DNA from: Liolophura sinensis | Lineage: Eukaryota; Mollusca; Polyplacophora; Chitonida; Chitonidae | Assembly (NCBI RefSeq): GCF_032854445.1 | Contig: NC_088297.1 | Span: 9,450,163-9,514,162, forward strand | Length of the DNA: 64,000 bases | Reading direction: 5' to 3' | In this document: positions 23,316-34,391 of the stretch, in pieces | Layout: the number at the start of each line of letters is the position of its first letter | Numbering within the stretch: position 1 is the first letter of the stretch | Translations under genes and position numbers: made by a program | Notes under the pieces: generated by a model | What the model saw: only the letters and a program-made list of their open reading frames with translations | Database searches by the model: none | What the model was told of the DNA's origin: nothing

Positions 23316-24609
23316 CCATTTACAGGAATCGCTGTCAACTTTGGACAAACACATACAGAAAATAGATGAATTCTACACCAAAAAAGGAGGTCTGTGGTAA
23401 ATTTCTGGAAAAATTAGGAGCACTTATAGGAATAGAAAGCAAAGAAATACCCAAGCACTTATAATTATAATAACCTCCAACATTCATTAAAGAAATTGGA
23501 ACCCGCCTTTTTTTCCACAAGAAGGCAAATATTGAGAACAGCAATGAAAAGGAGCTGAATGTCATGAAGGCGAGAAAGTTTTTGTTATAGGGACCAATTC
23601 TGGAAGACATTCAAATGATTGCACACCATCTATATTCAGGTCAGACTCTTTTCACGGATGTCTCACTCACCAGACACCTGTCTTTTGTACCACTTTTGCC
23701 AATAGTTTGATGGAAAAGGAACTTTCGACATCAGTATTTCCACGAAAAATTGCCAATACAATTGTTACAAATTTTTTGGTCCATCAATAGTATTCTGCAA
23801 TTGTGTTAGAATAAACGGAAAATAAGAAATGCTGCATGGACATCAGATGATAGACAATGAGAATATCACGGGGTAATAGATAACGGACTATCAACAAACA
23901 AAGAATACAATTAGCAAAGGGCGGTAGACAACGAAGAGTAAACAACAAAGAACAAGGTGAAAGGCAAATGGAGAATTATGGACAAATAATTCAAAATGGG
24001 GTGAGGTATAGTGCAGTATCGAAACAAGAAAAGCAACGTTCATAGCATAATAGAGAAGGGGACAAATAGATGACAAAAGAATGCAGTCAACTAAACAAAG
24101 GGTGAACAACAAAGAATATGCTTGACACTGGTTGACAAACAATGGAAAATGAACAACACAGAAATGACATGGTGTGATAGCTAGACAGTGGAGAATACAC
24201 TGGCAAGAATGTAACTGACAGCGTGTGATAGGCAACTGAAAATAAATAACGTCACGGAGTGATAGACAAAAGGAGAATAACAAAGAATGGAACGGACATC
24301 AGATAGCCTGCGTCCATGTTGGCGTTTTAGTTGCACATGATTTTGCGCCATAAAGAGTTAAAATTATAGAAAAATATGAATTTTCCTGAACATACAGGAC
24401 ATTTACAGGATCCTGTATAAATATAAGAAATATAAAACGGCTGGGATCACTAGTGCAATATACCCAGTACGAGCGTGGCAATCTACATATTCTCCTTCCA
24501 TGGCGAGGTCTGAACCCGGATCTCGTCCTAGCGATCAAAACGCAAATCCTGTAACCAATAAACAATACAGAAGCACTATGTGTTTTCTGTCAGCGTTAGC
24601 ACAACGTCG
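23316..24609. other. Spacer downstream of the YPF exon, no gene seen
   Basis: The long minus-strand frames at 23.3-23.6 and 23.9-24.3 kb are Phe/Leu/Cys-rich and antisense to A-rich sequence, so I treat them as chance. A degenerate tRNA-like stretch with a B-box-like GGGTTCAGACC on the minus strand lies at about 24440-24560 and may be an old SINE head. Confidence 0.4.
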
Positions 24610-25013
24610 CTATACTCTCACCCATGGAAAGGTTCCCGGTCTTTCGATGAATGGGTAAGCGGCGTACATCCTGCGGCCCAGCTCCTCGTATTCCGTCTTG
24701 CTGCCAATGTCCACGTACATCAGTATGTGGTAGGCCGTCTCCTGCACCATAATACTCATGAAGGGGGCGTTGTGCTTAACTGCAGCCATCACTCGACTCG
24801 AGAACTTCGGTAGCGGGATGGTAGAAATGTGAGTGAGTTTGCTAGGTGTCTGTCGGGGATGTGAGGTAGACCAGTCTTTTCTGGAACCGTCACTAGGTAA
24901 TGGAGTCCCACTGTTGGCATCGACTTTTTCGGACAACTGATCTTTGGTGTCGGGTTCGGACGTTTCCTGATGGTCAGTGTTTGGGGACTTTGTCAGCTTG
25001 GTTTCCGAGGATT
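24610..25013 (-). CDS. Unit A alternative terminal (or penultimate) exon: YPF-motif domain
   Basis: Encodes 134 residues if read to its TAG. The acceptor tactttatttacttcag sets phase 1 (G|AA, Glu). Residues 1-65 are Ser/Thr/acidic and look disordered. From about residue 67 comes a compact domain: PKFSSRVMAAVKHNAPFMSI, then MVQETAYHILMYVDIGSKTE, then YEELGRRMYAAYPFIERPGT-FPW. The Y-x-x-L-G-x-x-(6)-YPF-x(8)-PW pattern resembles domains in many uncharacterised animal proteins where, from memory, it continues past PW with a basic helix. The sequence CCATGG|gtgaga is a good donor exactly at PW, so the exon may splice on in phase 0 and not end in VRV-stop. Both readings are kept open. Confidence 0.65.
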
Positions 25014-25805
25014 CTGAAGTAAATAAAGTAATAAAACATAGCCCAATTAGTAAATTACACCGATTAGATCAACAGCATGAGGCATGGCCACAACCCGACT
25101 ACTGTAAATACCTTGAGATTTTGGTCATCACTGTTTTTGTTCAACAAAAACCATCAGCTGCACATGGATTATGTCACAAAGCCTTCATACGTTGGTCATT
25201 AATTTATGTGACTGGTTGTTTAGTAGATACTAGAAGATAGCATGCAATACAGCTGTCAGGCTTACAAGTGAACGGAACCGGGCTATAAGCTCAGTTGAAA
25301 CGCCATCAACATGCATCGTACAAAGCTTCCAACGTTAGCTAGTGATTTTTAACTAGGTTTCAAACTCTCGGCAAGCACGTGCCTTCGAAACCACTGAAAA
25401 TATTTTAAAAGCAGAAACTTTCAACTTCATATCGCTTTCACAAGCAATGGAACTTTCTTACAATGGATCAAAATGGAACAGTGACGTATCAATCGAAAGA
25501 GCATGCGAACACCTGGAACGTGTACGGTAGCATGAGCGCTTTTGAACTTGTTGAACGATACAACCATTTTATAAATATACACATTTAGTGGTGATAAAAA
25601 TCCTAAGGGTAGTCTTGACTATAGCACGTTTCGTACGAATTTTGTCGCCCAAAATGACTCCTGACAGTCTGTCTTGGATTCAAATGGCGTAGCACGTCTA
25701 GAAGTATCCCTAAAGACTCTACAATTCCATAAATACTGGAAACACTATCGCTCCTCTGCAAAAAAAATCCTTTAATAATCTATAGAAATTATAAGTTTTC
25801 ATAGA

Positions 25806-26010
25806 TGACCCCAAATAATCGTCACTTTCTGAAAATACAAGTTTTAATGGTGACTCCCCTGTACTAGGCAGGTTCCAATAACGAAAATTTTCTTAAAAGT
25901 TTTGGATGACCCCAAATAATCGTCACTTTCTGAAAATACAAGTTTTAATGGTGACTCCCCTGTACTAGACAGGTTCCAATGACGAAAATTGTCTTAAAAG
26001 TTTTGTAATA
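25806..26010. repeat. Tandem duplication of an about 100-bp unit
   Basis: Two nearly identical copies, beginning gatgaccccaaataatcgtc at about 25805 and 25904, and ending gaaaattt(g)tcttaaaagttt. Confidence 0.85.
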
Positions 26011-26239
26011 ACGCTGTCTCACTTGAACGTTATTAAGACAAAGACGACCCGCTCAAAACAAAATATACAAACATCCAGCCAGTATTTATCTGCGTACGCA
26101 GCTTGCTAAGCCAAATAACAAGACTGCCAACGTCTTATTCCCCGGATGAATATGCAAACAGGCAATTGTTAATGTATGTACATGTAAACATGGACATTTT
26201 TTTACTCCATAATCGTCCGTTAAACATCTAACATTATTT

Positions 26240-26395
26240 TATATTTGATGGGTGTGTTACGCCTAACTCAATAATACTTCGCTTATAATGTTGTGAGGAA
26301 GGAGGTGGACTTCAAATCACATCAACTGTATTGGTGAGAGCCTCCCGATTCATTATCTGCGCTAGCACGCTAACCACTCGGCTATGGTGTCCCCT
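26240..26395 (-). mobile_element. SINE family 1, diverged and internally deleted
   Basis: Tail (gggtgtgttacgcctaactc) and head (ctaaccactcggctatggtg) are recognisable, with much of the body missing. Confidence 0.6.
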
Positions 26396-26506
26396 AAACT
26401 TTTAATGAAATCTTCCCCCCTATATGGAATTTTGTTTGCTGTGGTAGCCAAAAAAGCCCCGTGACTTTAACAGTTTGTACATGGCAACTTTAAATGAGAG
26501 GACGCG

Positions 26507-26874
26507 AACCAGTCCCGAAGGCTCAGTTGCTAGAGCGTCCGTTTCGGGAGGCGGTAGATTCAGGGTCAATCCTGGGTTGGGTCTCATCTAAGACCTTAAA
26601 TGAAAAAGTTGCAACCTTCTTGCCTGGCGTTGAGCATTAAGGGAAGTGCAACGGCTGGTTGACCCGCATCAGTATAATTGCTTGGTTGGCGCGGCTTATT
26701 TGCCTTCGGCAAGCAGTATCAGTTAAGCAGCACTAGATAAAAGAGCGGTGGAAGTCCGTCCTGAAACCAGGAGGCAATTTAAATTCACTCTAAGGACTCC
26801 ATCGTCGTCATATGACTGAAACAGTGTTAAGTACGACGTTAAACCTCAAGCACTCACACACTCATTCACTCATT
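26507..26874 (+). mobile_element. SINE family 2, tRNA-headed
   Basis: The head cagtcccgaaggctcagttg has an A-box-like GGCTCAGTTGCTAGAGC and a B-box-like GGGTCAATCCTG. The body ends with the tail acgacgttaaacctcaagca + ctcaca repeats. Flanked by an imperfect 12-bp duplication, TGAGAGG(A/G)CGCG (26495-26506 and 26875-26886). Related minus-strand copies lie at 31.4 and 62.4 kb, with a tail fragment at 29.9 kb. Confidence 0.75.
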
Positions 26875-28019
26875 TGAGAGGGCGCGGCGCAGCCTGTTGG
26901 TTTGTCTTTCTTTCATTATAGCACTATGGGGCTTTCATTCTCTCCACCATTAAAACCCCAGGATATGTATCAAAGGACCACGCGCATCAACGGGAACAGT
27001 ATCTCCTTGCTTATACTAGCAGTGGGAATATAGTGGGAGGTTTTGTTTCACTTGGTAGAGTATGGGTTTCAGACGAAAATATCCGAGTTCAAATCCCGGG
27101 GTGAGCCAAAATGTAAATCACTCGGCCGTTGTTCTGTCGCCATAGTGACGATTTCTCAAACCGCGCCAACCAGGATCACGGAAATGTTGTACACAAGGAA
27201 ATGTTGCACATAACACACAAGGAAATGTTGCATGAAAAGGCCATCGACTCCTAGTACAGAAGTCATACTCTGTAGTAGAACACATTCTGCTTGGAAGCCT
27301 ACTAGTAGGTAAATCAAATAAATAACTTGAATAGTACAATATGACATGGCAAAAATCATTTCGCCTGTCAACAAATTGTTTATTTATGCTAAAATGAGAA
27401 GCTTTCACCATTTTACACATACACATATGTATAGGAAGTTTCGGAAGCATTGCCTTTTAAATCCACATTGTATTCTACCTTTTTCAGGTCCTTTCCCAGG
27501 TAAACTTCACTTGTAGGGTACAACTAAAAGTTCAACACATACTTGAATTGGGTTGAGCAGTTAAACATTTGTCAAATTTAAAAAAAGACATTCCTTATGT
27601 TGTTTTCATAATTATTTGCAAAACGTTAGAAATTACTAGCATCAAGTTTTAATAATTACCACAACTCAGAGAAAATTGAAAAATTGTACCTGTGAGAGTA
27701 TCTCGAGAAAAGCAAAGATGACCAATCCATGGTATCGAATATCAGAGGAAAATCAACATTATTTATTTTTTCTGAGGACATGTCCACTTAAGGAATCTAC
27801 CGGTCGGGACTTTCTGACACACGGGTATCCATCTGCCGTCATCTGAATAACGTTATTGGTCCATCGGGCAGCACTTTTGGGTGCGCAGACGTTCTCTTGG
27901 CGTTCTTCTTCAAATGCACCAAGCTACCCAGCTTTGTTAATGTTTAATGATGACTATTACAAAAACAATGAAAAGTTTCATTCACAAAAGATAAGTTTCA
28001 CTCACACTTTCACAGAATA

Positions 28020-28400
28020 TTCAGTCCCAGAGCAGGTTTGGGGGGAAAAAAACAAGGTTTTATGGAAATACCAAGTTTATGTAGAACCAAGTATCCCAAG
28101 AACTTACAATCAAGGTTCTGTGGAACAAAGTGGGTTTTACAGAACTAACAAAGTTCTGTGAGGCGTGAAAATATAAAGGTTCTGTGGAACCACAAAGCCT
28201 CATCGGAGCTAACATTCGGTGGAGACACCAAGGGTTTGTGGAAGTCAGCTACGGGGAGCCAGTAAGGCTTCGTGGAATTAACACGGGTCTGTAAAACTAT
28301 GACGTTCCCTTAGATACATCTAGTTTTTTCGGAGCTATCAAGGTTCTGTGGAACCACCGAGGCTTTGTGGAAATACAACATTCAGTTCTTTGGAAAGAAG
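28020..28400. repeat. Degenerate repeat of (aaggttctgtggaac) units
   Basis: Recurrent aaggttctgtggaacca/ctcatggagctaac variants at about 30-bp spacing, strongly diverged, ending just downstream (in minus-strand sense) of the 28.5 kb zinc-finger exon. Confidence 0.6.
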
Positions 28401-28486
28401 CATGGCTCTGTACTCCTTTAATTCTCCGTGCTACCGGGGCTTCTCACGAATCACGATTAAGTTGTCGAAGAACTGGTCTGATTGCT

Positions 28487-28725
28487 TCACAGAGGCTGCG
28501 AGTTCTGATCCGAGATTGGGGCTTTGTTGGCATTGTCCCCAGAAGCAGGGTGAACCCGGCTCATGTGCTGCTTCAGATTATCCTTCCTGTTGTACACACG
28601 ACCACACACTGGACACGAATACCCACCGCCCTTCACTTCGTGCGTCTTTAAGTGACGTTTAAGGCAATAATTTCGCGTAAACTGACCTCCGCAAATGGCG
28701 CACGTTGGTACTTTCCGTCTAGGCC
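28487..28725 (-). CDS. Unit A alternative terminal exon: two C2H2 zinc fingers
   Basis: Encodes 79 residues and a TGA, phase 1 after the acceptor catgtctgcttgcag (G|GG, Gly). Finger 1 has C9, C12, H25 and H29 around AICGGQFTRNYCLKRHLKTH. Finger 2 has C38, C41, H54 and H59 around CPVCGRVYNRKDNLKQHMSR-VHP. The second finger's NL-x-x-H-x4-HP ending is typical of insect lola/fru/ttk-type fingers. The cysteine and histidine positions are identical to those of the 33 kb exon, so the two are duplicates. A 20-residue Asn/Ser/Gln-containing tail follows. Inferred role: sequence-specific DNA binding. The nearest minus-strand AATAAA downstream is about 720 nt away (27762-27767). Confidence 0.85.
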
Positions 28726-29625
28726 CTGCAAGCAGACATGTAATGGCGTCTAAGAAAGTCTCAACATGGTATTTCAGTATATTTAGACTTGGGATGTCAT
28801 AAGAGAAAACAGCTTTTTTCGGGATAAATTCGTTTGTCCACGAAAAAATCGTTGCCTAAGACGATCAAGTAAAGTGTAAAGAAAAGTTTAAGGCAATATG
28901 AAACCAGAAGACAATTTTGTTGAGTGCATGCGCTTGGGTTTGTATTGTTGTTTCTCTTTTTTTTGGGGGGGGGGAGGGGGGAGAGAATAAAAAAAATTAA
29001 AACCTGAATTGCCCTTTTCAAGTACAACAAATATCATAAATGTATATGATATATACAACTCTATATCATATACAGAGACTTTTGAAATAAATGGAAAAAA
29101 TCATGGGTACTACAATAAATAACATTTAACAACTATATAATAACATAATAACAACTACAATAACATTTATACAGATGGCATCTTGATTTCTTCATCACAG
29201 CATAAATGTTTCGCAGTTACGTATATACAGAGGCCATTTTACAAACCAATCACAACGCTACGCCATGCGCAATTACTATATGAAAACATAGGACTTCAAC
29301 ACATATTGCTACGGACGTTACGCCATACAGGTTCCATTAAGGACTCGCAGCTTCGTGAACTGGGCTCATGGAAAGAATTCACATTTAACGTGTGCACCAA
29401 TAAGTGCAATGGTTTTCACTGGCTTGGGATAAACCTCTCGAATTATAATACAAAAGAGGACAGCAAAGAGAGCAGAGCATCCATGCGCGACAAGGTGATA
29501 TTTGGCAAATCGTCACACGTAATCGGTGAATCCGGTCCCTTATCAATTTACCTCAGTTATGGTATAACTTAGGCTTAAGATGAATTACGTAGAAAACAAT
29601 GCAGTGGTGCTTATTAATGACTTAC

Positions 29626-29705
29626 TTTCACTTACTAGAATAACAACTTTCACTTACTAGAATAACAACTTTCACTTACTAGAATAACAACTTTCACTTA
29701 CTAAA
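29626..29705. repeat. Minisatellite, 22-bp unit, three to four copies
   Basis: Copies of (ctttcacttactagaataac + aa). A family 2 SINE tail fragment (gagtgcttgggggtttaacg) lies separately at about 29893-29945. Confidence 0.85.
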
Positions 29706-29982
29706 CTAAACTGTCCACTGTTCGTCCACGTCGTTCTTTATTCCATATTTTGGGAGATGAAGTCGACTCCTTTCTAAATTTCTTTTCTTTTTTTCTTGGT
29801 TTGTACTTAGATTCGATCTCACAACTAAAACAGAGGTTATTGGATGTACTTCAAGCTTGTATTAATTCACATCAAATAAAATACGTTAGAGTGAATGAGT
29901 GAGTGAGTGAGTGCTTGGGGGTTTAACGTCGTATTCCACAAGTAAGAATAATAGGGTACCCACCCGCGAAAGAAAACGGTTA

Positions 29983-30098
29983 ACTTGTTTCAAGGACCTA
30001 ATATACTATATTTTCCAGCACTTTCAAGGACCTTATTTGCTGTATTTTCCAGCACTTTCAAGGACCTAATATCCTATATTTTCCAGCACCTTCAAGAA
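29983..30098. repeat. Minisatellite, about 42-bp unit, about three copies
   Basis: Copies of (caaggacctaatatactata) + ttttccagcactt. Confidence 0.8.
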
Positions 30099-30454
30099 CC
30101 ACACAAACCTTCATGCTGAGATAAATGAGTACTAATTTGGTAACTTATTTATCGGTTCATTTATAACATAACACAGTTCTAAGTATATACTTCAAGATCA
30201 CCCCAAAATAAACCATTTTTCAAGGACAATTCTAGAAAGCCATTCAACAGATCCCAAATACTTTTGCGGATTTCGATGACAATTAGGAACTGCTGCATGG
30301 ACTGGCTACTGTAGACCAGATTTCAACTCTAGTATGAATGAATGAAACAGTCACATCTTCAAGGGACACTAGCAACGGGTTAGCTTAACTGTGACTTCAT
30401 ATATATGATAAGATTTTGGGCCATAGATGCCAGTAACACATAACCTATTTGTCT

Positions 30455-30668
30455 GATTTTTGTTTTACGCCGTACTCAAGAATATTTCACTTATACGGCG
30501 GTGGCCAGCATGATGATGGGAAGAAACCTAAGACCATCCGCAGGTTGCTAACAGGCGACAGGTGAGAAAGCCAGCATAAACTGGACCTGTAACTCACAGC
30601 GACCATACTGGCGAGATGCTCCTGGGTCACTATGCTATAGTAGTCTAACCACCAGGCCATGGAGGTCT
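30455..30668 (-). mobile_element. SINE family 1, diverged
   Basis: Tail gttttacgccgtactcaaga through head ccaccaggccatggaggtct, with a deletion in the GGGCAGAGCCCGGGGG part of the body. Confidence 0.75.
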
Positions 30669-31059
30669 AGCGCTTGACATCAGTTAGTCCAGTTGCGGTT
30701 TTAAGTGAGGAAATTTCTACCTAAAACCTGGACACCTGCGCAAATTCCCTCCACATTTTTGCAATAAAAAAAACACCCAAACTTACGACTCTGATCTGAT
30801 TTAATTTGATTGGCCTACTTTGCCGAGATATCTTGAATTGTATCGTACCTTTTCAAAACTGGCTCGATACTGGATTAAGACAATGGAAGGACATTACGTG
30901 AGGCACAGCTTCATTCTGTATAGAGCCAAAGTCAGTTCCACGTCATTGTTTAAAATTTTGGTATTTGATACCTACATAGTGAAAAAGCAAAAGCTTACAC
31001 CGAACTTATTTATAAGGCCCTAGAGACTCTCGTGTAGGTATATTTCAAGACCACATCCA

Positions 31060-31250
31060 TTTCATTTTCTATTTAACGCCATGTGCTCAGGAATTTTTCA
31101 CTGCTACGATATCACACAGTGCGTGTGCGGATAAAACCACCGACCTTGTATTAGCTATACTTGCAAATCTTTCCAGCTGTGACAAACATCATATTGATGG
31201 AAGACGAGTAGTCTGCAGCAAACTTCATGCACGACTGCACGACTACACGA
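31060..31250 (-). mobile_element. SINE-like repeat, family 3
   Basis: Core gataaaaccaccgaccttgt ... ttgatggaagacgagtagtc matches the family 3 copies elsewhere. Boundaries are approximate. Confidence 0.55.
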
Positions 31251-31364
31251 GGGTGCACCGTGGGTCGCTCACTGCCACCATTCAAACACAGTAATCCCCA
31301 GACTGAAAAGCAAGCTACACTTGCGACTTCAGCATAGATTAATAGCCTATGGTATGCATGTATG

Positions 31365-31645
31365 TATGCATACTTGGGGTTCAACGCCGAACTTAACAAT
31401 TTTTCAGTTATATGACCACGAGTTAGGTGTGTGTACATATATTCTGTCTCCTTGTGGCAGGGCGAGTCTATGCCACCAAAGTGCTGTCGCCACCGACGCA
31501 CCATGCCGAAGACACCAGATATGAAACCCCACCCAGTCACATTATCTTCACGTAAGTAACGTAAGTCTTTGGTATGACTCGACCCGGTTTGATCCCGGGG
31601 TCTCCCGACTTCGAGGGGGACGCTCTAACTAACAGCCACCGAAAC
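31365..31645 (-). mobile_element. SINE family 2
   Basis: On the minus strand the head reads ggtggctgttagttagagcg with a B-box-like GGGATCAAACCGGG. The tail, seen on the plus strand as acttggggttcaacgccgaa, matches the family 2 tail. The 129-codon antisense frame here is repeat-derived. Confidence 0.65.
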
Positions 31646-32524
31646 GGTATATCGCACAATAAGCCAGTATCTATGACACTGGTTTGCAATCATCATTCAC
31701 CGTTAACCTTCTACGTGCAATTTACATTTAAAGGTCCAGCTTAATGACGGTCAAGTTCATTTAATATTTTATGTAAACATGTCCAATGATCTAGGGCCAT
31801 TCCCAAGAAGGCTCAGACGACAAGAAAGTTCAAAAAATTCAAATAGGGGTATTATATTTATATTCTTAACACAACAATACAACATTACACCTCAACAATA
31901 GACAAATTTCGAACATAAAATTCAACACAAATGTAGAAGGCATAAACTGAGAATCTTAAATAAATATTTCAAATTTAATAAACAGACTATGCAGAAACGT
32001 TGCATTATGGTACATCAATACTACTGTGCACATACTCTTCCACAGTCACTTATAATATTATGACTAGGTTTTATGATTATGATCATATTATGACTGTGTT
32101 CACCTTAGACCAAAACTGTTATGCGCAACTCTTTTAAACTGGAGAACAGGTTGAATAGGGTAGCATTGGACATGGTTCCCCACGTCGTCCGCGTCACCAT
32201 TCCTGTTCTGTCTGGCATCGCTAAATGTCTTGTGAACACTTCGTATGAGTCTTTACATAGATCTAGTCTTTACATAGATCTAGTCTTATCAGGCTGAACA
32301 CACCGCACAGCTAAGCACACAGTTGTCCCCGATCCACATTTACAAAATCACACACTCTCCGTCTTTTTCTTCTGGAACTTATGTTGTTATTGCTTGCCTG
32401 GAATGAGTTTCATTTTCTTTATAATTGAGAAAAATTTGGACTAACCTCGATTTTCATGAAACCTGTCACCAAGTTATCATGCTGTCAACTTTTTCCTCTC
32501 AAAATCACGAGGTTTCTTGCAGGC

Positions 32525-33065
32525 TTAGTTTTCGATAAGCGTCAATGCTCTCGTCAGTGGAAGACGTATTGACACTTTTCTTGGACTCAAGATAAGTAGT
32601 TCAAACTAACGTTTTCGTAAGGTAGAGAAAAAATGTGTTAAGACTTCTGGTAATCATGTAGTTTTCAATGACTGCCCACGTTGTAATCTGGGACTTTTAC
32701 AGACAATTTATTAAGGCTTTTCTTGTACTCATAATTTTTAATGAGCGTCCACTTTTTCCTCTGGTACAGACAGTGTCTCAATGCTTTCTATTACTCATAT
32801 TTCTTAATAAGCACCAACGTTTTCGTCAATTACGGAAAATGTGTTGAGGCCGATTGTTTTCTCGCAACCGTTGTCTTCAGTGTACATCCATGTTTTGATC
32901 TGGTACTTATGCAGTCGATCTGTTAAGGCTTCAGAACTCTTTTAATCGTAGTTTATCAACGACCGTACATGTATGTACAAACGATCTGTTAAGGCTTTTC
33001 TTGTGCTCTTACAGTACTGTTTCACTGAGCGTCCGCGGTTTCGCCCGGAACACGGGCTAAGGCGT
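32525..33065. repeat. Degenerate minisatellite, about 75-85 bp unit, running into a zinc-finger exon
   Basis: About seven diverged copies of (tgttaaggcttttcttgtac) + tcatagttttcaatgagcgt + ccacgttttcgtctggtac. The last copy on the right overlaps the 3' end of the 33.0-33.3 kb exon. Confidence 0.7.
32707..32712 (-). terminator. Candidate poly(A) signal AATAAA
   Basis: Minus-strand AATAAA about 310 nt after the stop of the 33 kb zinc-finger exon, lying inside the minisatellite. Positional evidence only. Confidence 0.3.
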
Positions 33066-33269
33066 TACTGACAACCTGTCCCCAGTAGACCGGATGTATT
33101 CGCCTCTGATGGTTTCTCAGATGCTCCAGGCGTCGGAATCTGGCCGGGCACAGCTTGCACGTGTGACGTCTAGAGCTCGGATCGTGCAGAGTTCGGTGAC
33201 GCCTCAAAGTACTGCGACTTGAGAACACCCGATGGCAAACACTGCATTTGAGTTGGTTACTTCGACCGC
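33022..33269 (-). CDS. Unit A alternative terminal exon: two C2H2 zinc fingers
   Basis: Encodes 82 residues and a TGA, phase 1 after the strong acceptor caacttctgttttcag (G|GC, Gly). Finger 1 has C9, C12, H25 and H29 around SVCHRVFSSRSTLRR. Finger 2 has C38, C41, H54 and H59 around KLCPARFRRLEHLRNHQRR-IHP. Spacing of all eight ligands is the same as in the 28.5 kb exon; the inter-finger linker differs (DPSSRRHT versus EVKGGGYS). The final 15 or so residues (LARVPGETADAQ) are encoded by one copy of the minisatellite that occupies the next 500 bp, so the C-terminal tail appears to have been captured from, or to have seeded, the repeat. Inferred role: a DNA-binding tail for the unit A N-terminus. 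Confidence 0.85.
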
Positions 33270-33377
33270 CTGAAAACAGAAGTTGTTTCCGGTTTTAAAA
33301 AGTGGGACGTAGTTTCAATTACAAGAGTTTTAATGCTTCATCAGAGAAGCTCAATTAATTAGTCTAAAGACATGGAC

Positions 33378-33387
<10 letters not shown>

Positions 33388-33436
<49 letters not shown>
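33388..33436. repeat. TA microsatellite
   Basis: Uninterrupted (TA)n of about 48 bp. Similar runs lie at 34334-34389 (about 56 bp), 39349-39402 (about 54 bp) and 40578-40610. Confidence 0.95.
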
Positions 33437-33437
<1 letters not shown>

Positions 33438-33439
33438 AC

Positions 33440-34330
33440 ATGATGCATGACAATAGACGTGTAACTGTGTAAAACTTTCAAACAATATGGGTGAGATTTC
33501 ACATCAGGCTCACAACGAAACAACATAAAGGCTATAAAAAAGCCTATGTAAAAACAAAAAATGTACATCTCAACGTTGTAGTAATGCTTAGGCACTACCA
33601 AAATTACTAACAGAAAAATTCTTGGCGGTGAAGAGATGAGATGTAATAATTAGAAGACACACGGCTAAACGAAAGCATACGCTGATCGCCACACTTATAC
33701 AAATGTACGCTGTGAGGAAAAAAGGTAAGGTTTTCTACAACATATTCCACAAATCTACCAGGCTGGAAGTTAATTACACTGATATACTAGTATATAAACA
33801 ACGCAATTTCTACGCTAGTTGATAAAGTATTGTCAGTGTTTCTAAAAAAAGGCCTTATGCGTCAAGCATGTATCCATCAAGAGGGGGCATTGTTCAAATG
33901 TTATCAAAACCAATGAGGTTTAACACAGTGGACTCTCAAGAATATTTCATAGCGAAAGGCAGGACTATGGGTGGAGGAGCCTACATACGCAAAGCTGGTA
34001 CAGAAAACGAACGCCATTCGCCAAGTACTTAAAAGAGAGTTCAAAAAGCCGGATTGAAAAGCTTTATTGAAAACTGTTATAATCGGGCATAAGAAGCCCC
34101 AAATTTGATTTTTTTCAAAAACAAGAGCTCATCAAAATTATTAACTTAAAGCTGACATCATGATGTCAGTGTTCCAAACGACCCATTTAAATTTAAAGTT
34201 AAAGCAGACATAATTCTATTCTGGAGTTCTCCGCGCGCGATGAATTCAAACAACAAACCTAAATCAACGTCCTGCATAGGCAGCAACGTTGTTGTTGAAT
34301 GGACCAGTGAGAGCTCAAACATACTGTCTG

Positions 34331-34391
<61 letters not shown>

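Noticed and set aside
27040-27112. tRNA-like stretch with GAGTTCAAATCCC
   Set aside because: No convincing acceptor stem or anticodon arm. More likely a decayed SINE head.
29183-29572. 129-codon plus-strand frame
   Set aside because: No domain, no repeat of its kind elsewhere, and no splice or promoter features. Kept out for lack of support, although it is longer than most chance frames.
33359-33601. Frames reading long (Tyr-Ile)n, also at 34.3 and 39.3 kb
   Set aside because: They translate TA microsatellites.
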